Under the pieces are notes generated by a model, which worked only from the letters and a program-made list of their open reading frames with translations, was not told where the DNA came from and made no database searches. Shown piece by piece: positions 45,538-54,354 of a stretch of DNA of 64,000 nucleotides. The position numbers were made by a program, and so were the translations under genes. Source of the stretch: Planctomycetota bacterium (GTDB lineage Bacteria > Planctomycetota > Planctomycetia > Isosphaerales > Isosphaeraceae); NCBI GenBank assembly GCA_021791715.1, contig JAJYWB010000030.1:1-64000 (forward strand). Direction: 5' to 3'. Each line of letters begins with the position of its first letter. Within the stretch, counting starts at the first letter, position 1.

Positions 45538-48141
45538 ATGAATTTCCTGATCACGTGGTGTTTCCTCATCGCGCAGGCGCCTCAAAATCCAGCCGTTCCC
45601 ATCAAGGGAATCGTGATCGACGGTCGCGAGAAACCGCTCGCGGGGATCGAAATCCTGGTTTCCAAAGGATTTACCCGCGAAGGCGAAATGCCGATCCTGG
45701 CTCGCGGCAAAACCGACGCCGATGGTCGCTTCTCGGTCGATTCACCCGGAGCTCAAAACGACCCGCTTCCGTATCAAACCATAATCTGGGCGATCGATCG
45801 CGATCGGGGCTTCTCGGGCGTCGTCCGATATTCCAAAGCGAAGGACGCTTCGTCGAGGATCGTGATCGGATCGGCGGTCAAACGAACGTTTCGGCTCAAA
45901 GATTCGCACGATCGGCCGATTCCAGGAGTGAGGGTCGCTCCTCGTATCGTCCTCCTCAATATCGACGATGGAATTCATACGGGCGCGGCGCCCGTACCCG
46001 ACGAGATCTTCGATCGATTCGCGCGGACGACAGATTCCAAAGGAGAAGCCGATTTTCATACGATCGCGCTTCCCAAAACCTCGACCGCGATCGGGATCGA
46101 TTCTCCGTCAACGGGTCGACAAGCACTTCATCTAAAATATCGAGAAGATGAACCTGTAATTATAGAATTGAAGATCGAATCGGGGGGCGGCTTCGCGGGC
46201 AAGGTCGTCGACGATACGGGAAAGCCGATCGAGGGGCGATCGATCTCGCTCTGGTCGATCGACGGAGTCGTTTTTCTCGGACCGGTGAAGACCCCGGGCG
46301 CGACGATTCGCACCCGCGCCGACGGGTCGTTTCAAACGCCTCCCGTTTTAATCAAAGGGTTAAAATATCGCATTATGATTCCGAACTCGGACGGAATCGA
46401 CGGAACGGCGACGGCGGCGATCGAATCGGGAAGTCGATCGGATGAAATCGTCAAAATTCCCGATTTCAGGCTCGCGAGATTGCGGGCGATCGAGGGTAAG
46501 GTCGTCGATCGTCGCGGCGCTCCGGTCGTCGACGCCGAGGTTTTTCAATCGGGAGACGGACCCGAGCGGACGTCGACCCGCACGCGAAAGGACGGATCGT
46601 TTCGATTGGAGGGATATCGCCCGGGAGTCGCGTTCGTGTTCGCGCGCGGCGACGGTTATCGATTTTTCGGCGGAAAGTTCGTCGCCGGGGATCGATCGGC
46701 TTTGATCACGCTCGATCGGATCGACGAACCTCGCACGACAGCGATGAAAACGCTCGCGTCGCCGATCACCGACCAGGAACGCAAGACTCTCGTAAGGCGA
46801 TTGCTCGATCCGTTGCTCAAAAAAACGATAGAAAACCGTGATCCAAAAGTAAACACTTCTTTTGCATTCTCAGCTTTGATGTTAATTGATCCGTTTGAGG
46901 CGTTGGAAACGATCGACAGGACGCGAACGCTTCATCCCGCGGTCGTCGTTTCTCTAACGAAAAGAATCGCCAAGCGGATCGCACGAAGCGACCTCGCCGA
47001 GGCGAAGACAATTGTCGATTCACTCCCCGCGGCGGAAGATCGAGGCGACGCGTTGATTACGCTTTATGACGCCCTGCCCGAAGATCGAAAAGCCGATCGG
47101 CGAGCGATTCTCGACCGAGCGATCGTCGAGGCTCGAGGCTCGAAAGACGCCGCGACTCGCGCCGTGCTGCTGGGAGCGATCGGCGAGCGTTTGATCGAAT
47201 CGGGAGCGAAAAACGAAGCCAAAACGCTGATCGAAGAAGGTTTGAAAATCGCCGAAATCCTCCCCGAGAATGTGGAATACTCGATCGGCGTGTTCGCGAT
47301 CCGGTTGGCGAACGTCGATTATCCCGCGGCGATCAAACTGGCGGACAAGGTGAAATCAAAGGAATTTCGTCTCCACGCCGTTAAAAACATTATCGTTCGA
47401 GGGATCGACGCGAATCCGACACAAGCCGAAGCGATGCTCGCGCAGATTGAAGATCCCTTTGAACGGAGTTACATCGCGGCGAAAGCGTGCGATCGCGTGG
47501 CGAAAACGCGCGTCGATCGCGCTCTCGAAATCGCCGATCGGATCGAAGACGATTATGACAGAGCGACGGCGCGGCTTCTGATCGCCAAAGCCATGTTCCC
47601 AAAACGACAAGCCGACGCCGACTCGCTTTTCAATAAAGCGCTAAGCGATATTGATAAGGTGATGAAAAACGACCCGCTCGCGTTTCGCCGAATTCCGGCT
47701 TTGCTTCCGTTCGCCGAAGCCGCCGATCCGCGTTACGTTCCTGAGATTTTTTATCGATCGATCGCGGTGCGATCCGCCGATCTTGAGCCGAGGACGATCG
47801 CGCGTACGACTTCGCAATTGCTTGCGCTATTTTTGGCGCGTTACGACCGCGAGATCGCGACGATTCTGCTCGAACGCGGACTCGTGAAACGCGAACCGGG
47901 CTCTCCTCATCAATATGAGCCGAACGATTCAATCGCTCTTCCAATGATCGACCCCCGCCGCGCCGTCGAAACGATCGAATCGCTCCCGTTCCCCGATTCG
48001 CTCGTTCAAGTCGATAATATCCCGCTCATCTTGCGCAGAGAAACGATCCTCCGGCTCGCTTATCCAAACGACGAAGCATGGGATTACGCGTGGAAAGCAA
48101 GCTCAGGTTTCGCGGGGATCTTCGATCGTGATTTGCATTGA
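45538..48141 (+). CDS. Exported protein with carboxypeptidase-regulatory-like domains
   Basis: 867 residues. A short signal-like start (NFLITWCFLIAQA) is followed by repeated Ig-like modules of the carboxypeptidase-regulatory type: KGIVIDGREKPLAGIEILVS, GGFAGKVVDDTGKPIEGRSISLW and IEGKVVDRRGAPVVDAEVF. From about residue 400 the protein turns helical with repeat-like units (AKTIVDSLPAAEDRGDALITLYDALPED and later ALEIADRIEDDYDRATARLLIAKA, each a TPR-type helix pair). It probably acts at the cell surface as a binding or scaffold protein. No enzyme motif is visible. Confidence 0.78.
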   Translation: MNFLITWCFLIAQAPQNPAVPIKGIVIDGREKPLAGIEILVSKGFTREGEMPILARGKTDADGRFSVDSPGAQNDPLPYQTIIWAIDRDRGFSGVVRYSKAKDASSRIVIGSAVKRTFRLKDSHDRPIPGVRVAPRIVLLNIDDGIHTGAAPVPDEIFDRFARTTDSKGEADFHTIALPKTSTAIGIDSPSTGRQALHLKYREDEPVIIELKIESGGGFAGKVVDDTGKPIEGRSISLWSIDGVVFLGPVKTPGATIRTRADGSFQTPPVLIKGLKYRIMIPNSDGIDGTATAAIESGSRSDEIVKIPDFRLARLRAIEGKVVDRRGAPVVDAEVFQSGDGPERTSTRTRKDGSFRLEGYRPGVAFVFARGDGYRFFGGKFVAGDRSALITLDRIDEPRTTAMKTLASPITDQERKTLVRRLLDPLLKKTIENRDPKVNTSFAFSALMLIDPFEALETIDRTRTLHPAVVVSLTKRIAKRIARSDLAEAKTIVDSLPAAEDRGDALITLYDALPEDRKADRRAILDRAIVEARGSKDAATRAVLLGAIGERLIESGAKNEAKTLIEEGLKIAEILPENVEYSIGVFAIRLANVDYPAAIKLADKVKSKEFRLHAVKNIIVRGIDANPTQAEAMLAQIEDPFERSYIAAKACDRVAKTRVDRALEIADRIEDDYDRATARLLIAKAMFPKRQADADSLFNKALSDIDKVMKNDPLAFRRIPALLPFAEAADPRYVPEIFYRSIAVRSADLEPRTIARTTSQLLALFLARYDREIATILLERGLVKREPGSPHQYEPNDSIALPMIDPRRAVETIESLPFPDSLVQVDNIPLILRRETILRLAYPNDEAWDYAWKASSGFAGIFDRDLH

Positions 48142-48238
48142 TCCGGGGAAACGACCCGCGGGTCGAATTCGGCCGAAGATTAAACGACCGCGCGGCTGTT
48201 TATTCCAGAATATTCCGACATGATTTTTCGTAATCGTT

Positions 48239-48937
48239 TTATCGATCGTCGCCTTGGCCGACGATTCCGAACCGAACGAGGTGGTAAAGCAAGGTCAGTA
48301 CGCTCGTAAGCGTCGCGGCGACGTAAGTCCACGCCGCGGCGTTCAACACGCCGGCGACGACCGCGTCTTCTCGATCGGCGATCAGCCCCGTCGAGGCGAG
48401 CGCCGTTCGCGCCCGCCGGCTCGCGTCGAGCTCGACCGGCAGATTGATCACCTGAAACACGACGATCGTCGAAAATAAAAGAACACCGATCGTGATCAAA
48501 TGTATCGAATGCAATAATAATCCCGCGACCATTACCAGCCACGAGGCGTTCGAACCGATTCCCGCGACCGGAACGATCAGGTTGCGCACGACGAGAGGGG
48601 CGTATCTTCGCGCATGCTGAATCGCGTGGCCGGCCTCGTGCGCCGCGATCCCGAGCGCCGCGAGCGATCGACCCGCGTAAACTTCGGTCGATAACCGTAA
48701 AACCTTGTTCATCGGATCATAATGATCGGTCAGCATGCCGTCGACGCGTTCGATCGAAACGTCGTCGATTCCCTCGAGTTGCAAAATCAACGCCGCGGCG
48801 TCGGCGCCCGACGCCCCCGAACTCGCCGCGATTCGCTTGCCCTCGGCGTAAGCCCGCGAAACACGCGCCTGAGCCCAAATCGTCAGCGCGATCGCGGGCA
48901 TTAAATACACAAAATACGTCAAATCGAAGTAGAACAT
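48239..48937 (-). CDS. YugP-like zinc metallopeptidase, membrane protein
   Basis: 232 residues. The zinc-binding motif is HEAGHAIQHA in ALGIAAHEAGHA, near residue 138. Membrane segments lie at the start (FDLTYFVYLMPAIALTIW), near NLIVPVAGIGSNASWLVMVAG, and at LLHSIHLITIGVLLFSTIVV. ELDASRRARTAL matches the family pattern. YugP-type peptidases are widespread; their substrates are unknown. It lies 23 bases downstream of the ATP-grasp gene on the same strand. Confidence 0.9.
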   Translation of the reverse strand: MFYFDLTYFVYLMPAIALTIWAQARVSRAYAEGKRIAASSGASGADAAALILQLEGIDDVSIERVDGMLTDHYDPMNKVLRLSTEVYAGRSLAALGIAAHEAGHAIQHARRYAPLVVRNLIVPVAGIGSNASWLVMVAGLLLHSIHLITIGVLLFSTIVVFQVINLPVELDASRRARTALASTGLIADREDAVVAGVLNAAAWTYVAATLTSVLTLLYHLVRFGIVGQGDDR

Positions 48938-48960
48938 CGAACTCGAACCTCCTCTTTATG

Positions 48961-50271
48961 TCATTCGTTCGATGAGCCGATTTGTTCAGTCGAATCCGCC
49001 GGAGCGAGCCGCGAAAGACGCGCCGTCCACAACTCAACACGCCGCCCAAGACGCTCTCGACAAGACTCGGGATCGCTCGATACCGCGAAAACCGTCAGCA
49101 CGGGATCGCCCCGATCGAATCGTTCCCCCGCGTTTGGAATGTCGGCGATCTTGGGGATTTTGAACGAGCGATCGTCTCGCTCCGCCGTTTCGACCGCTTC
49201 AAAATCCGTCGCCGCGTTCGATTCATCTCGAGAAACCGCGGTTCGATCGGTCGCGCGCAGCACGCGATCGTCGAACGTGAACGAACGCTCGGCGAAAACG
49301 ATCCCCTTGCCCACGTGACGTCGCCGACTTTGATTTCGATTTCGATACAAGTCTACATACTCGCAACAATCAAGGTCGATCCCGGGCTCTTGTAGGATGA
49401 GGAGCGATCGTCGCGTTGCGAGTTCGATCGCCTCGACCGACGCGGTGTATCGGGGATTGATCTCGACGGGGTAGGGGACATCGCCGCGGAGGATAAAGTC
49501 GATTCCGAAGATTCCGACGACTCCAAATTCGGCGACGACCGCGCGACCGATCTCGATCAATATCTCGCGTGTTTTTCGGTTGATCGGCCAGGGCGCGACG
49601 CTCCCTCGATAAACGAACCGACGATCGCGCACGCCGATCCATTGTCGTGATATTCCAAGAAGCTTTGATACCCCGTTGCGACCCGCGAAGATCGCTCCGT
49701 AAGAATCGCCTTCGATGTATTCTTGATAATAAAAGGGTTCGTGTATCTTTGAAGATTCACCCGGGCCGACGAACTCGATCGATCTTCCCGCCGCCGAGGC
49801 GAACGGTTTGGCGAGCGTCGCGATCGCCGCGGGGGGATTCGAACTCGAATCGAACGGTCGAGGCGAAGGCAATCGATGAGAGATCAAAACTTGATGGAGT
49901 AGAAACGGATTGCGGACGGCTCGAACGACCGACGCGGGATTGCCCCATGAAACCCCCTGACGTTCGAGCTTTTCGATCAGCTCGGGTCGATTTTCGAGAG
50001 CGCCGGTGTAGAACCACGCGTCGCGGTCGATCGCCGCGGCGATCGGCTCGATCCCTCCCGGATAATCGCGGCGCGGTACGCGAAACGAAGGCGCGATCGC
50101 GGCGAGGTCGCGGTCGCCGAAGAGGTCGATCGCGATCGGAGCGTAACCGGCGCGAAGCGTCGAATAGGCCGCGGCGCGCGCCGAGGCGCCGACGATCAGA
50201 ACGCGACTCGCGCGATTCGGAACGCGCGAAACGACGGTCGATCTTTTATCTACATTATGCGATATACGCAT
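48961..50271 (-). CDS. ATP-grasp enzyme, probably C1-cofactor related
   Basis: 436 residues. A Rossmann-like start (ASRVLIVGASARAAAYSTLRAGY) leads to an ATP-grasp core: YYQEYIEGDSYGAIFAG, a catalytic region with GIFGIDFILRGDVPYPVEINPRYTASVEAIE, with Glu/Asn ligands in VEINPR. ATP-grasp enzymes join carboxylates to amines or thiols. In planctomycetes and methylotrophs such a gene accompanies H4MPT-pathway genes, and fae and mtdB lie 0.9 and 1.4 kb away. The exact reaction is not known to me. The last 110 residues are a less conserved tail. Confidence 0.8.
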   Translation of the reverse strand: MRISHNVDKRSTVVSRVPNRASRVLIVGASARAAAYSTLRAGYAPIAIDLFGDRDLAAIAPSFRVPRRDYPGGIEPIAAAIDRDAWFYTGALENRPELIEKLERQGVSWGNPASVVRAVRNPFLLHQVLISHRLPSPRPFDSSSNPPAAIATLAKPFASAAGRSIEFVGPGESSKIHEPFYYQEYIEGDSYGAIFAGRNGVSKLLGISRQWIGVRDRRFVYRGSVAPWPINRKTREILIEIGRAVVAEFGVVGIFGIDFILRGDVPYPVEINPRYTASVEAIELATRRSLLILQEPGIDLDCCEYVDLYRNRNQSRRRHVGKGIVFAERSFTFDDRVLRATDRTAVSRDESNAATDFEAVETAERDDRSFKIPKIADIPNAGERFDRGDPVLTVFAVSSDPESCRERLGRRVELWTARLSRLAPADSTEQIGSSNE

Positions 50272-50375
50272 ATTCTATTGAATGAAGCGATTCGAACCGG
50301 CGAGAGATCAATGAAAAAGGATTATTTTATCAAGCATCGGGTCGCGCGATCGATCTAAGGTTACATGAAGGATTT

Positions 50376-50405
50376 CGAGGCGAACCCGCGTTCGGGCTCG
50401 CCTCG
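50376..50405 (-). terminator. Hairpin downstream of the small Cys protein gene
   Basis: A 13-bp stem with one mismatch (CGAGGCGAACCCG at 50376-50388 with CGGGCTCGCCTCG at 50393-50405) and a 4-base loop. It follows the stop of the 50439-50765 gene, so it likely stabilises or ends that transcript. No T run follows. Confidence 0.5.
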
Positions 50406-50438
50406 CGGCATGCACACGCATGCGAGATTAAGACGCGA

Positions 50439-50765
50439 TCATTCCTCGACGACTTTGATCTTCGACGCGGTGATCGTCATCTTGCCGTCTTTCTCTTTCA
50501 CTTCGCCGGTGACCTCGACGGTCTTGCCGCCCGAGCAGAAGGCTTTCTTGTGCATGCCCTTGGCGGTTTTGTTCGCGGTGAGGTAGTAGACGACCTTCTT
50601 GCCTCCCTCTTCGACGGTGACGGCCTCGCCGCACTTGGGGGTTTCCTTAAGCGTGCACTTGGTGCATTGGCTTTCACCCTTGATCGTCTTCTCTTCGGCG
50701 GCGCGGATTTGAACGAAAGCCGCGCACAACGCCGCGACGGCGAACATCGACAAAAGCTTACGCAT
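50439..50765 (-). CDS. Small exported protein with paired cysteines
   Basis: 108 residues from ATG 50765, with AAGGAGAG upstream. A signal peptide is clear (MRKLLSMFAVAALCAAFVQIRA). The mature protein has CTKCTLKETPKCGEAV, which could bind a metal, then an OB-fold-like strand pattern (KKVVYYLTANKTAKGMHKKAFC, VEVTGEVKEKDGKMTITASKIKVVEE). This type is frequent in planctomycetes; function unknown. It is transcribed away from fae. Confidence 0.8.
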   Translation of the reverse strand: MRKLLSMFAVAALCAAFVQIRAAEEKTIKGESQCTKCTLKETPKCGEAVTVEEGGKKVVYYLTANKTAKGMHKKAFCSGGKTVEVTGEVKEKDGKMTITASKIKVVEE

Positions 50766-50978
50766 TCGTAATCTCTCCTTGAGTGTTGATGGATAGAGAG
50801 GCGCGGCCCGATTCGCCGAGCGTCTCACAGAAGCGTGGCGTCGAGTTAAACCGACGTCGGCCGAACCGTGAGTTCGGATTCTCGCATTGTACGACTCCGG
50901 CGAGTCGGGTTAAACAATTTTCCCCGCGCGAGAGCGCGAAATCCCAATTCGCTCGGCCCGTGCGAACGCGGCGAGGGG

Positions 50979-51006
50979 TTGCGATTCCCCCCGGCGCTGC
51001 TATCAT
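50979..51006 (+). promoter_or_regulatory. Candidate sigma-70 promoter of fae
   Basis: TTGCGA at 50979-50984, a 16-base spacer and TATCAT at 51001-51006. It points at fae, leaving a leader of about 100 bases. The match is fair and the position is right. Confidence 0.5.
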
Positions 51007-51115
51007 GCCCAACTGGGCCGATCGAGGCGAGAGCGGTTTTTGACCAAAGCCGGCCCGCGGATCGATCGCTTCGATCCCTCTTTTTGTCGATGTTTCTTTC
51101 GGGAGTACTGCGATC

Positions 51116-51625
51116 ATGGCGGGTGAATACACGATGCTCATCGGCGAGGCGCTGGTGGGAGACGGGAACGAAATTGCACATATCGACCTGTTGATCGGCG
51201 AGAAGACGGGACCCGTCGGCGTCGCGTTCGCGAACGCGCTCGCGAATCAATCCGCGGGGCACACCAATTTGCTCGCGGTCCTCACGCCCAACCTCGCGGT
51301 CAAACCCGCGACCGTTTTGATCACCAAGGTGACGATCAAGGGGATGAAGCAGGCGGTGCAGATGTTCGGACCCGCTCAATACGCGGTCGCCAAGGCCGTC
51401 GCCGATTGCGTCGCCGCCGGTACGATCCCAGCCGCCAAGGCCGAGGATCTCGTGATCGTTTGCGGCGTTTTCATCCACCCCGCCGCCGAAGACGACAAAA
51501 AAATCGTCCAATACAATTACGACGCCACCAAACTCGCGATCGAAAACGCGATGAAGAAATCCCCCTCGGCTCAACAGGTGATCGCCGGAAAAGACACCGC
51601 CAAACACCCGTTCTCGGGCGTTTGA
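51116..51625 (+). CDS. fae: Formaldehyde-activating enzyme
   Basis: 169 residues, the normal Fae length. Fae speeds the joining of formaldehyde to H4MPT, giving methylene-H4MPT. The start matches the family closely (MLIGEALVGDGNEIAHIDLLIG), with His22 in the place of the proposed catalytic His. Further segments are GPVGVAFANALANQSAGHTNLLAVL, TPNLAVKPATVLITKVTIK and FGPAQYAVAKAVADCVAAG. It is followed after 50 bases by an mtdB-like gene, its next step in the pathway. Confidence 0.97.
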   Translation: MAGEYTMLIGEALVGDGNEIAHIDLLIGEKTGPVGVAFANALANQSAGHTNLLAVLTPNLAVKPATVLITKVTIKGMKQAVQMFGPAQYAVAKAVADCVAAGTIPAAKAEDLVIVCGVFIHPAAEDDKKIVQYNYDATKLAIENAMKKSPSAQQVIAGKDTAKHPFSGV

Positions 51626-51675
51626 ACGCGATCGAATCGAACCGAATCACCGGATATTAACATCAAGATGATTTT

Positions 51676-52569
51676 ATGACCGGATCGAACGACAAGCCGA
51701 CGATTTTATTACAGCTCGACGTCGACCCTCATCCGAGCGTCTTCGATTCGGCGACCGCGATCGACGCGGGGGTCGATCGGTTGCTGACGTTCGGCGGTGT
51801 TCTAATCGAGCAGGTTCGCGGGCTCGTGCACGGAGCGCTCTTCACGCGCGGCGTGTCCGAGCTCAATCGAACCGCGGTCTTCGTGGGCGGGTCGAGCGTC
51901 GTCGCGGCCGAATCGTTATATAACGAGGCGATCGCGACGTTTTTCGGCCCGTTTCGCGTCTCGGTGATGCTCGATCCTAACGGAGCGAACACGACCGCGG
52001 CGGCGGCGGCTCTCGCCGCGAGCGAGGGGATGGGGGGATCGATCGAGGGGGCTCGCGCCGCGGTGCTGGCGGGGACGGGGCCCGTCGGCATGCGGGTGGC
52101 TCGGTTGCTCGCGAGGCTTGGGGCGGATGTGGCGCTCGGCTCGCGCGACGCGGGGCGGGCGCACGCGATCGCCAAGAACATGGCGGCTCAAACGGGTACG
52201 ACGATCGGCGGATTCGCCACGCACGACCCGAAATCGCTCGAGGAGGGGCTTCGAGGCGCTTCGATCGTCGTCGCGGCGGGCGCTCTCGGCGTACCGCTGT
52301 TGCCTCTTGATATTCGCAAGCGAATCGAATCGTTGCGCGTCGCGATCGATTTGAACGCGGTCCCTCCCGCGGGAATCGAAGGGATCGACCCCGGCGATAA
52401 AAAAACGACTCGCGACGGAATCCTCGCGTGGGGCGCTCTCGGCGTCGGCGGAATGAAGATGAAAATTCATAAAAAAGCGATTCAGGAACTCTTCGTTTCG
52501 AACGATCGCACTCTCGACGCCGAGGGGATTCTCGACATCGGCCGGGCGCTCGTCGAAAAAAAGGTCTGA
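51676..52569 (+). CDS. mtdB: Methylene-H4MPT dehydrogenase
   Basis: 297 residues. It oxidises methylene-H4MPT to methenyl-H4MPT with NAD(P)+. The N-terminal catalytic part starts PTILLQLDVDPHPSVFDSATAIDAGVD with GVLIEQVRGLVHGALFTRG. The Rossmann domain has GARAAVLAGTGPVGMRVARLLARLGADVALGSRD and LRGASIVVAAGALGVPLL. The C terminus has LGVGGMKMKIHKKAIQELF, seen in MtdB/MtdA relatives. Directly downstream of fae and probably in its operon. MtdB against MtdC cannot be split safely by eye. Confidence 0.93.
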   Translation: MTGSNDKPTILLQLDVDPHPSVFDSATAIDAGVDRLLTFGGVLIEQVRGLVHGALFTRGVSELNRTAVFVGGSSVVAAESLYNEAIATFFGPFRVSVMLDPNGANTTAAAAALAASEGMGGSIEGARAAVLAGTGPVGMRVARLLARLGADVALGSRDAGRAHAIAKNMAAQTGTTIGGFATHDPKSLEEGLRGASIVVAAGALGVPLLPLDIRKRIESLRVAIDLNAVPPAGIEGIDPGDKKTTRDGILAWGALGVGGMKMKIHKKAIQELFVSNDRTLDAEGILDIGRALVEKKV

Positions 52570-52629
52570 ATCAGGCTAACTTCGCGTTTTTAGGAAAATT
52601 GCGTCGAGCATTCTTATATGGCTTATCTT

Positions 52630-52645
52630 TGTATTGTACAATACA
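52630..52645. other. Perfect 16-bp palindrome
   Basis: TGTATTGTACAATACA is its own reverse complement. It lies in the AT-rich 136-base gap between the convergent mtdB and SpoIIE-type genes. It could be a protein-binding site or the core of a weak transcript-end hairpin. It is not upstream of any gene. Confidence 0.6.
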
Positions 52646-52705
52646 GGAACGTAATAACATTTGATTGACTAATATGGTTTTGGAAGCGACGGATTTTGAT
52701 TCGCC

Positions 52706-54007
52706 TTAATGGACGCGGGCGACGAGCAGGGTTCGATCGTCTCCGGGGGGCGCGCCCGCGGTGAATCGTTCGACCGCGGCTAGCACCTCCTGGACGATCT
52801 CCTCGGCGTCGCCTCGAGTGCACTTTAAAACCTCGTCGAGCCGTTCGACGCCGAAGAGCTTTCCCTCGGGATTCTCGGCCTCGGTGATTCCATCGGTGTA
52901 GAACACGACCTGATCGCCGGGGAGAAGCTGGATCGTCTCCTCGTGAAACGACTGGCCGTGATCGATCCCCATCGGCATCTTCTGCGCTCCGTCGAGCGAG
53001 ATCACCGCACCTCCGCGATCGCACCGCTTGAGCCGCGGGGGATTGTGACCGGCGCTCGAATACGTCAGCGATCGTGTCGCGGGATCATAAACGCCGTAAA
53101 ACGCGGTAACGAACGCTCCCGATTCGGCGGTATAACGCGTAGCCAAATGATGATTCACGAAATTGAGCATACGAGAAGGAGGCGAGGGGGGTCCCGGATG
53201 CGCGTGCGCGATCCCGTGGGTGATCGCCATGATCACCGCGGCTGGGGTGCCGTGGCCGCTGACGTCGGCGATCAGCAACCCCCAACGTCCGTCGGGAAGT
53301 TGAAAAAAGTCGTAATAATCGCCGCCGGCCCAGCGCGACGTTTGATAAGAGACCGCCAAATCGAGCGTCGGTATTTGCGGAATCGCCGTCGGCAAGAGCG
53401 ACCGCTGAATATCCGCGACGACCTTGAGCTCGTGATCGACGATGTCGTAAGCGCGCTGTAATTCTTCGGAAAGCACAAGATTATGCGTCGCCCTGCCGAA
53501 CAAATTGCTCACCCACACCATCTCGGGAAACTCGTCGCGGTCGAACGCGCCGGGCTGATTCCGCGCGAGGATCACCATATTTAGAGCAACCCCCTCGTCG
53601 TAAAGCGGGATCGCCGCGACCGATCTTTGTCCGACGAGAAACTCGGCGGCGGGATCGCCCGGATCAATATCCAAATCGTCGATTATCCTCGGCAGGTCGC
53701 CGTAGATCAGCTCGCCGAAAAGGCCTTCGCGATAAACAGGAAGTCGATCGCGCTCGACCCACGGATTCACCTCGCGCTCCCAAATGCTTGCGCGTGTCAC
53801 TTTATAATAGGGAAATCCGAGATCGCGTCGACTCAACCCGACGATCGCGTCGGCGGGGACGAGCTGACGAATCCGCTTGCCGTACGTCCTCACCATTTGT
53901 TGCGGATCGCGTTCGCGGCTCACGTCGCGCATCATATCGACGATCAGATCGAGCCGACGTTCCCAATCGTCGCGTAACGATTCGCTATGTTTTTCGCGAT
54001 TGTTCAT
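52706..54007 (-). CDS. GAF-SpoIIE serine phosphatase (RsbU-like)
   Basis: 433 residues. Residues about 25-190 look like a GAF sensor domain. The PP2C/SpoIIE domain starts near LKVVADIQRSLLPTAIPQIPT, with metal-binding Asp in WAGGDYYDFF, then GLLIADVSGHGTPAAVIMA, AFYGVYDPATRSLTYSSAGHNPP, VFYTDGITEAENPEG and a final GAPPGDDRTLLV. Such enzymes dephosphorylate anti-anti-sigma factors in stress signalling. No partner switch genes are adjacent, so the target is unknown. Confidence 0.93.
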   Translation of the reverse strand: MNNREKHSESLRDDWERRLDLIVDMMRDVSRERDPQQMVRTYGKRIRQLVPADAIVGLSRRDLGFPYYKVTRASIWEREVNPWVERDRLPVYREGLFGELIYGDLPRIIDDLDIDPGDPAAEFLVGQRSVAAIPLYDEGVALNMVILARNQPGAFDRDEFPEMVWVSNLFGRATHNLVLSEELQRAYDIVDHELKVVADIQRSLLPTAIPQIPTLDLAVSYQTSRWAGGDYYDFFQLPDGRWGLLIADVSGHGTPAAVIMAITHGIAHAHPGPPSPPSRMLNFVNHHLATRYTAESGAFVTAFYGVYDPATRSLTYSSAGHNPPRLKRCDRGGAVISLDGAQKMPMGIDHGQSFHEETIQLLPGDQVVFYTDGITEAENPEGKLFGVERLDEVLKCTRGDAEEIVQEVLAAVERFTAGAPPGDDRTLLVARVH

Positions 54008-54354
54008 CAGATACGCTTTCTTAAACGAATGATGCGGCGCCGTCGGCGAGCTTCGTTTTGTGATTCGATCGAACGGAATACTTATTCTATCTCCGCCGGC
54101 GGCGCGTTGCGATCAACCGAGCATCAGAGGATCGATTTTTTACACTGTTCGATAACGATCGGGGTTCGAGCGCGTAAACCTTGGTTCTTGTTTCGGTTGC
54201 GCGCCGACGACCGCGGATTTAACCGCTTTTACCCGAGGTTTCGCCGCACGGACGACGGTTCGATTGTTCCTTTTTGGTTCCGGATTGATCGAGAGGTCGT
54301 CGTATCGAGCCAAGCGATCGCTCAGGTTGCGGACGTCGATCCGAACGCCAAAGG
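54008..54354. other. Intergenic region, nothing supported
   Basis: 347 bases between the start of the phosphatase gene and the end of mlaD. A plus-strand ORF crosses it (53987-54496), but it runs antisense into mlaD and shows no motif. No RNA or repeat was seen. It must hold the promoter of the phosphatase gene. Confidence 0.5.
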
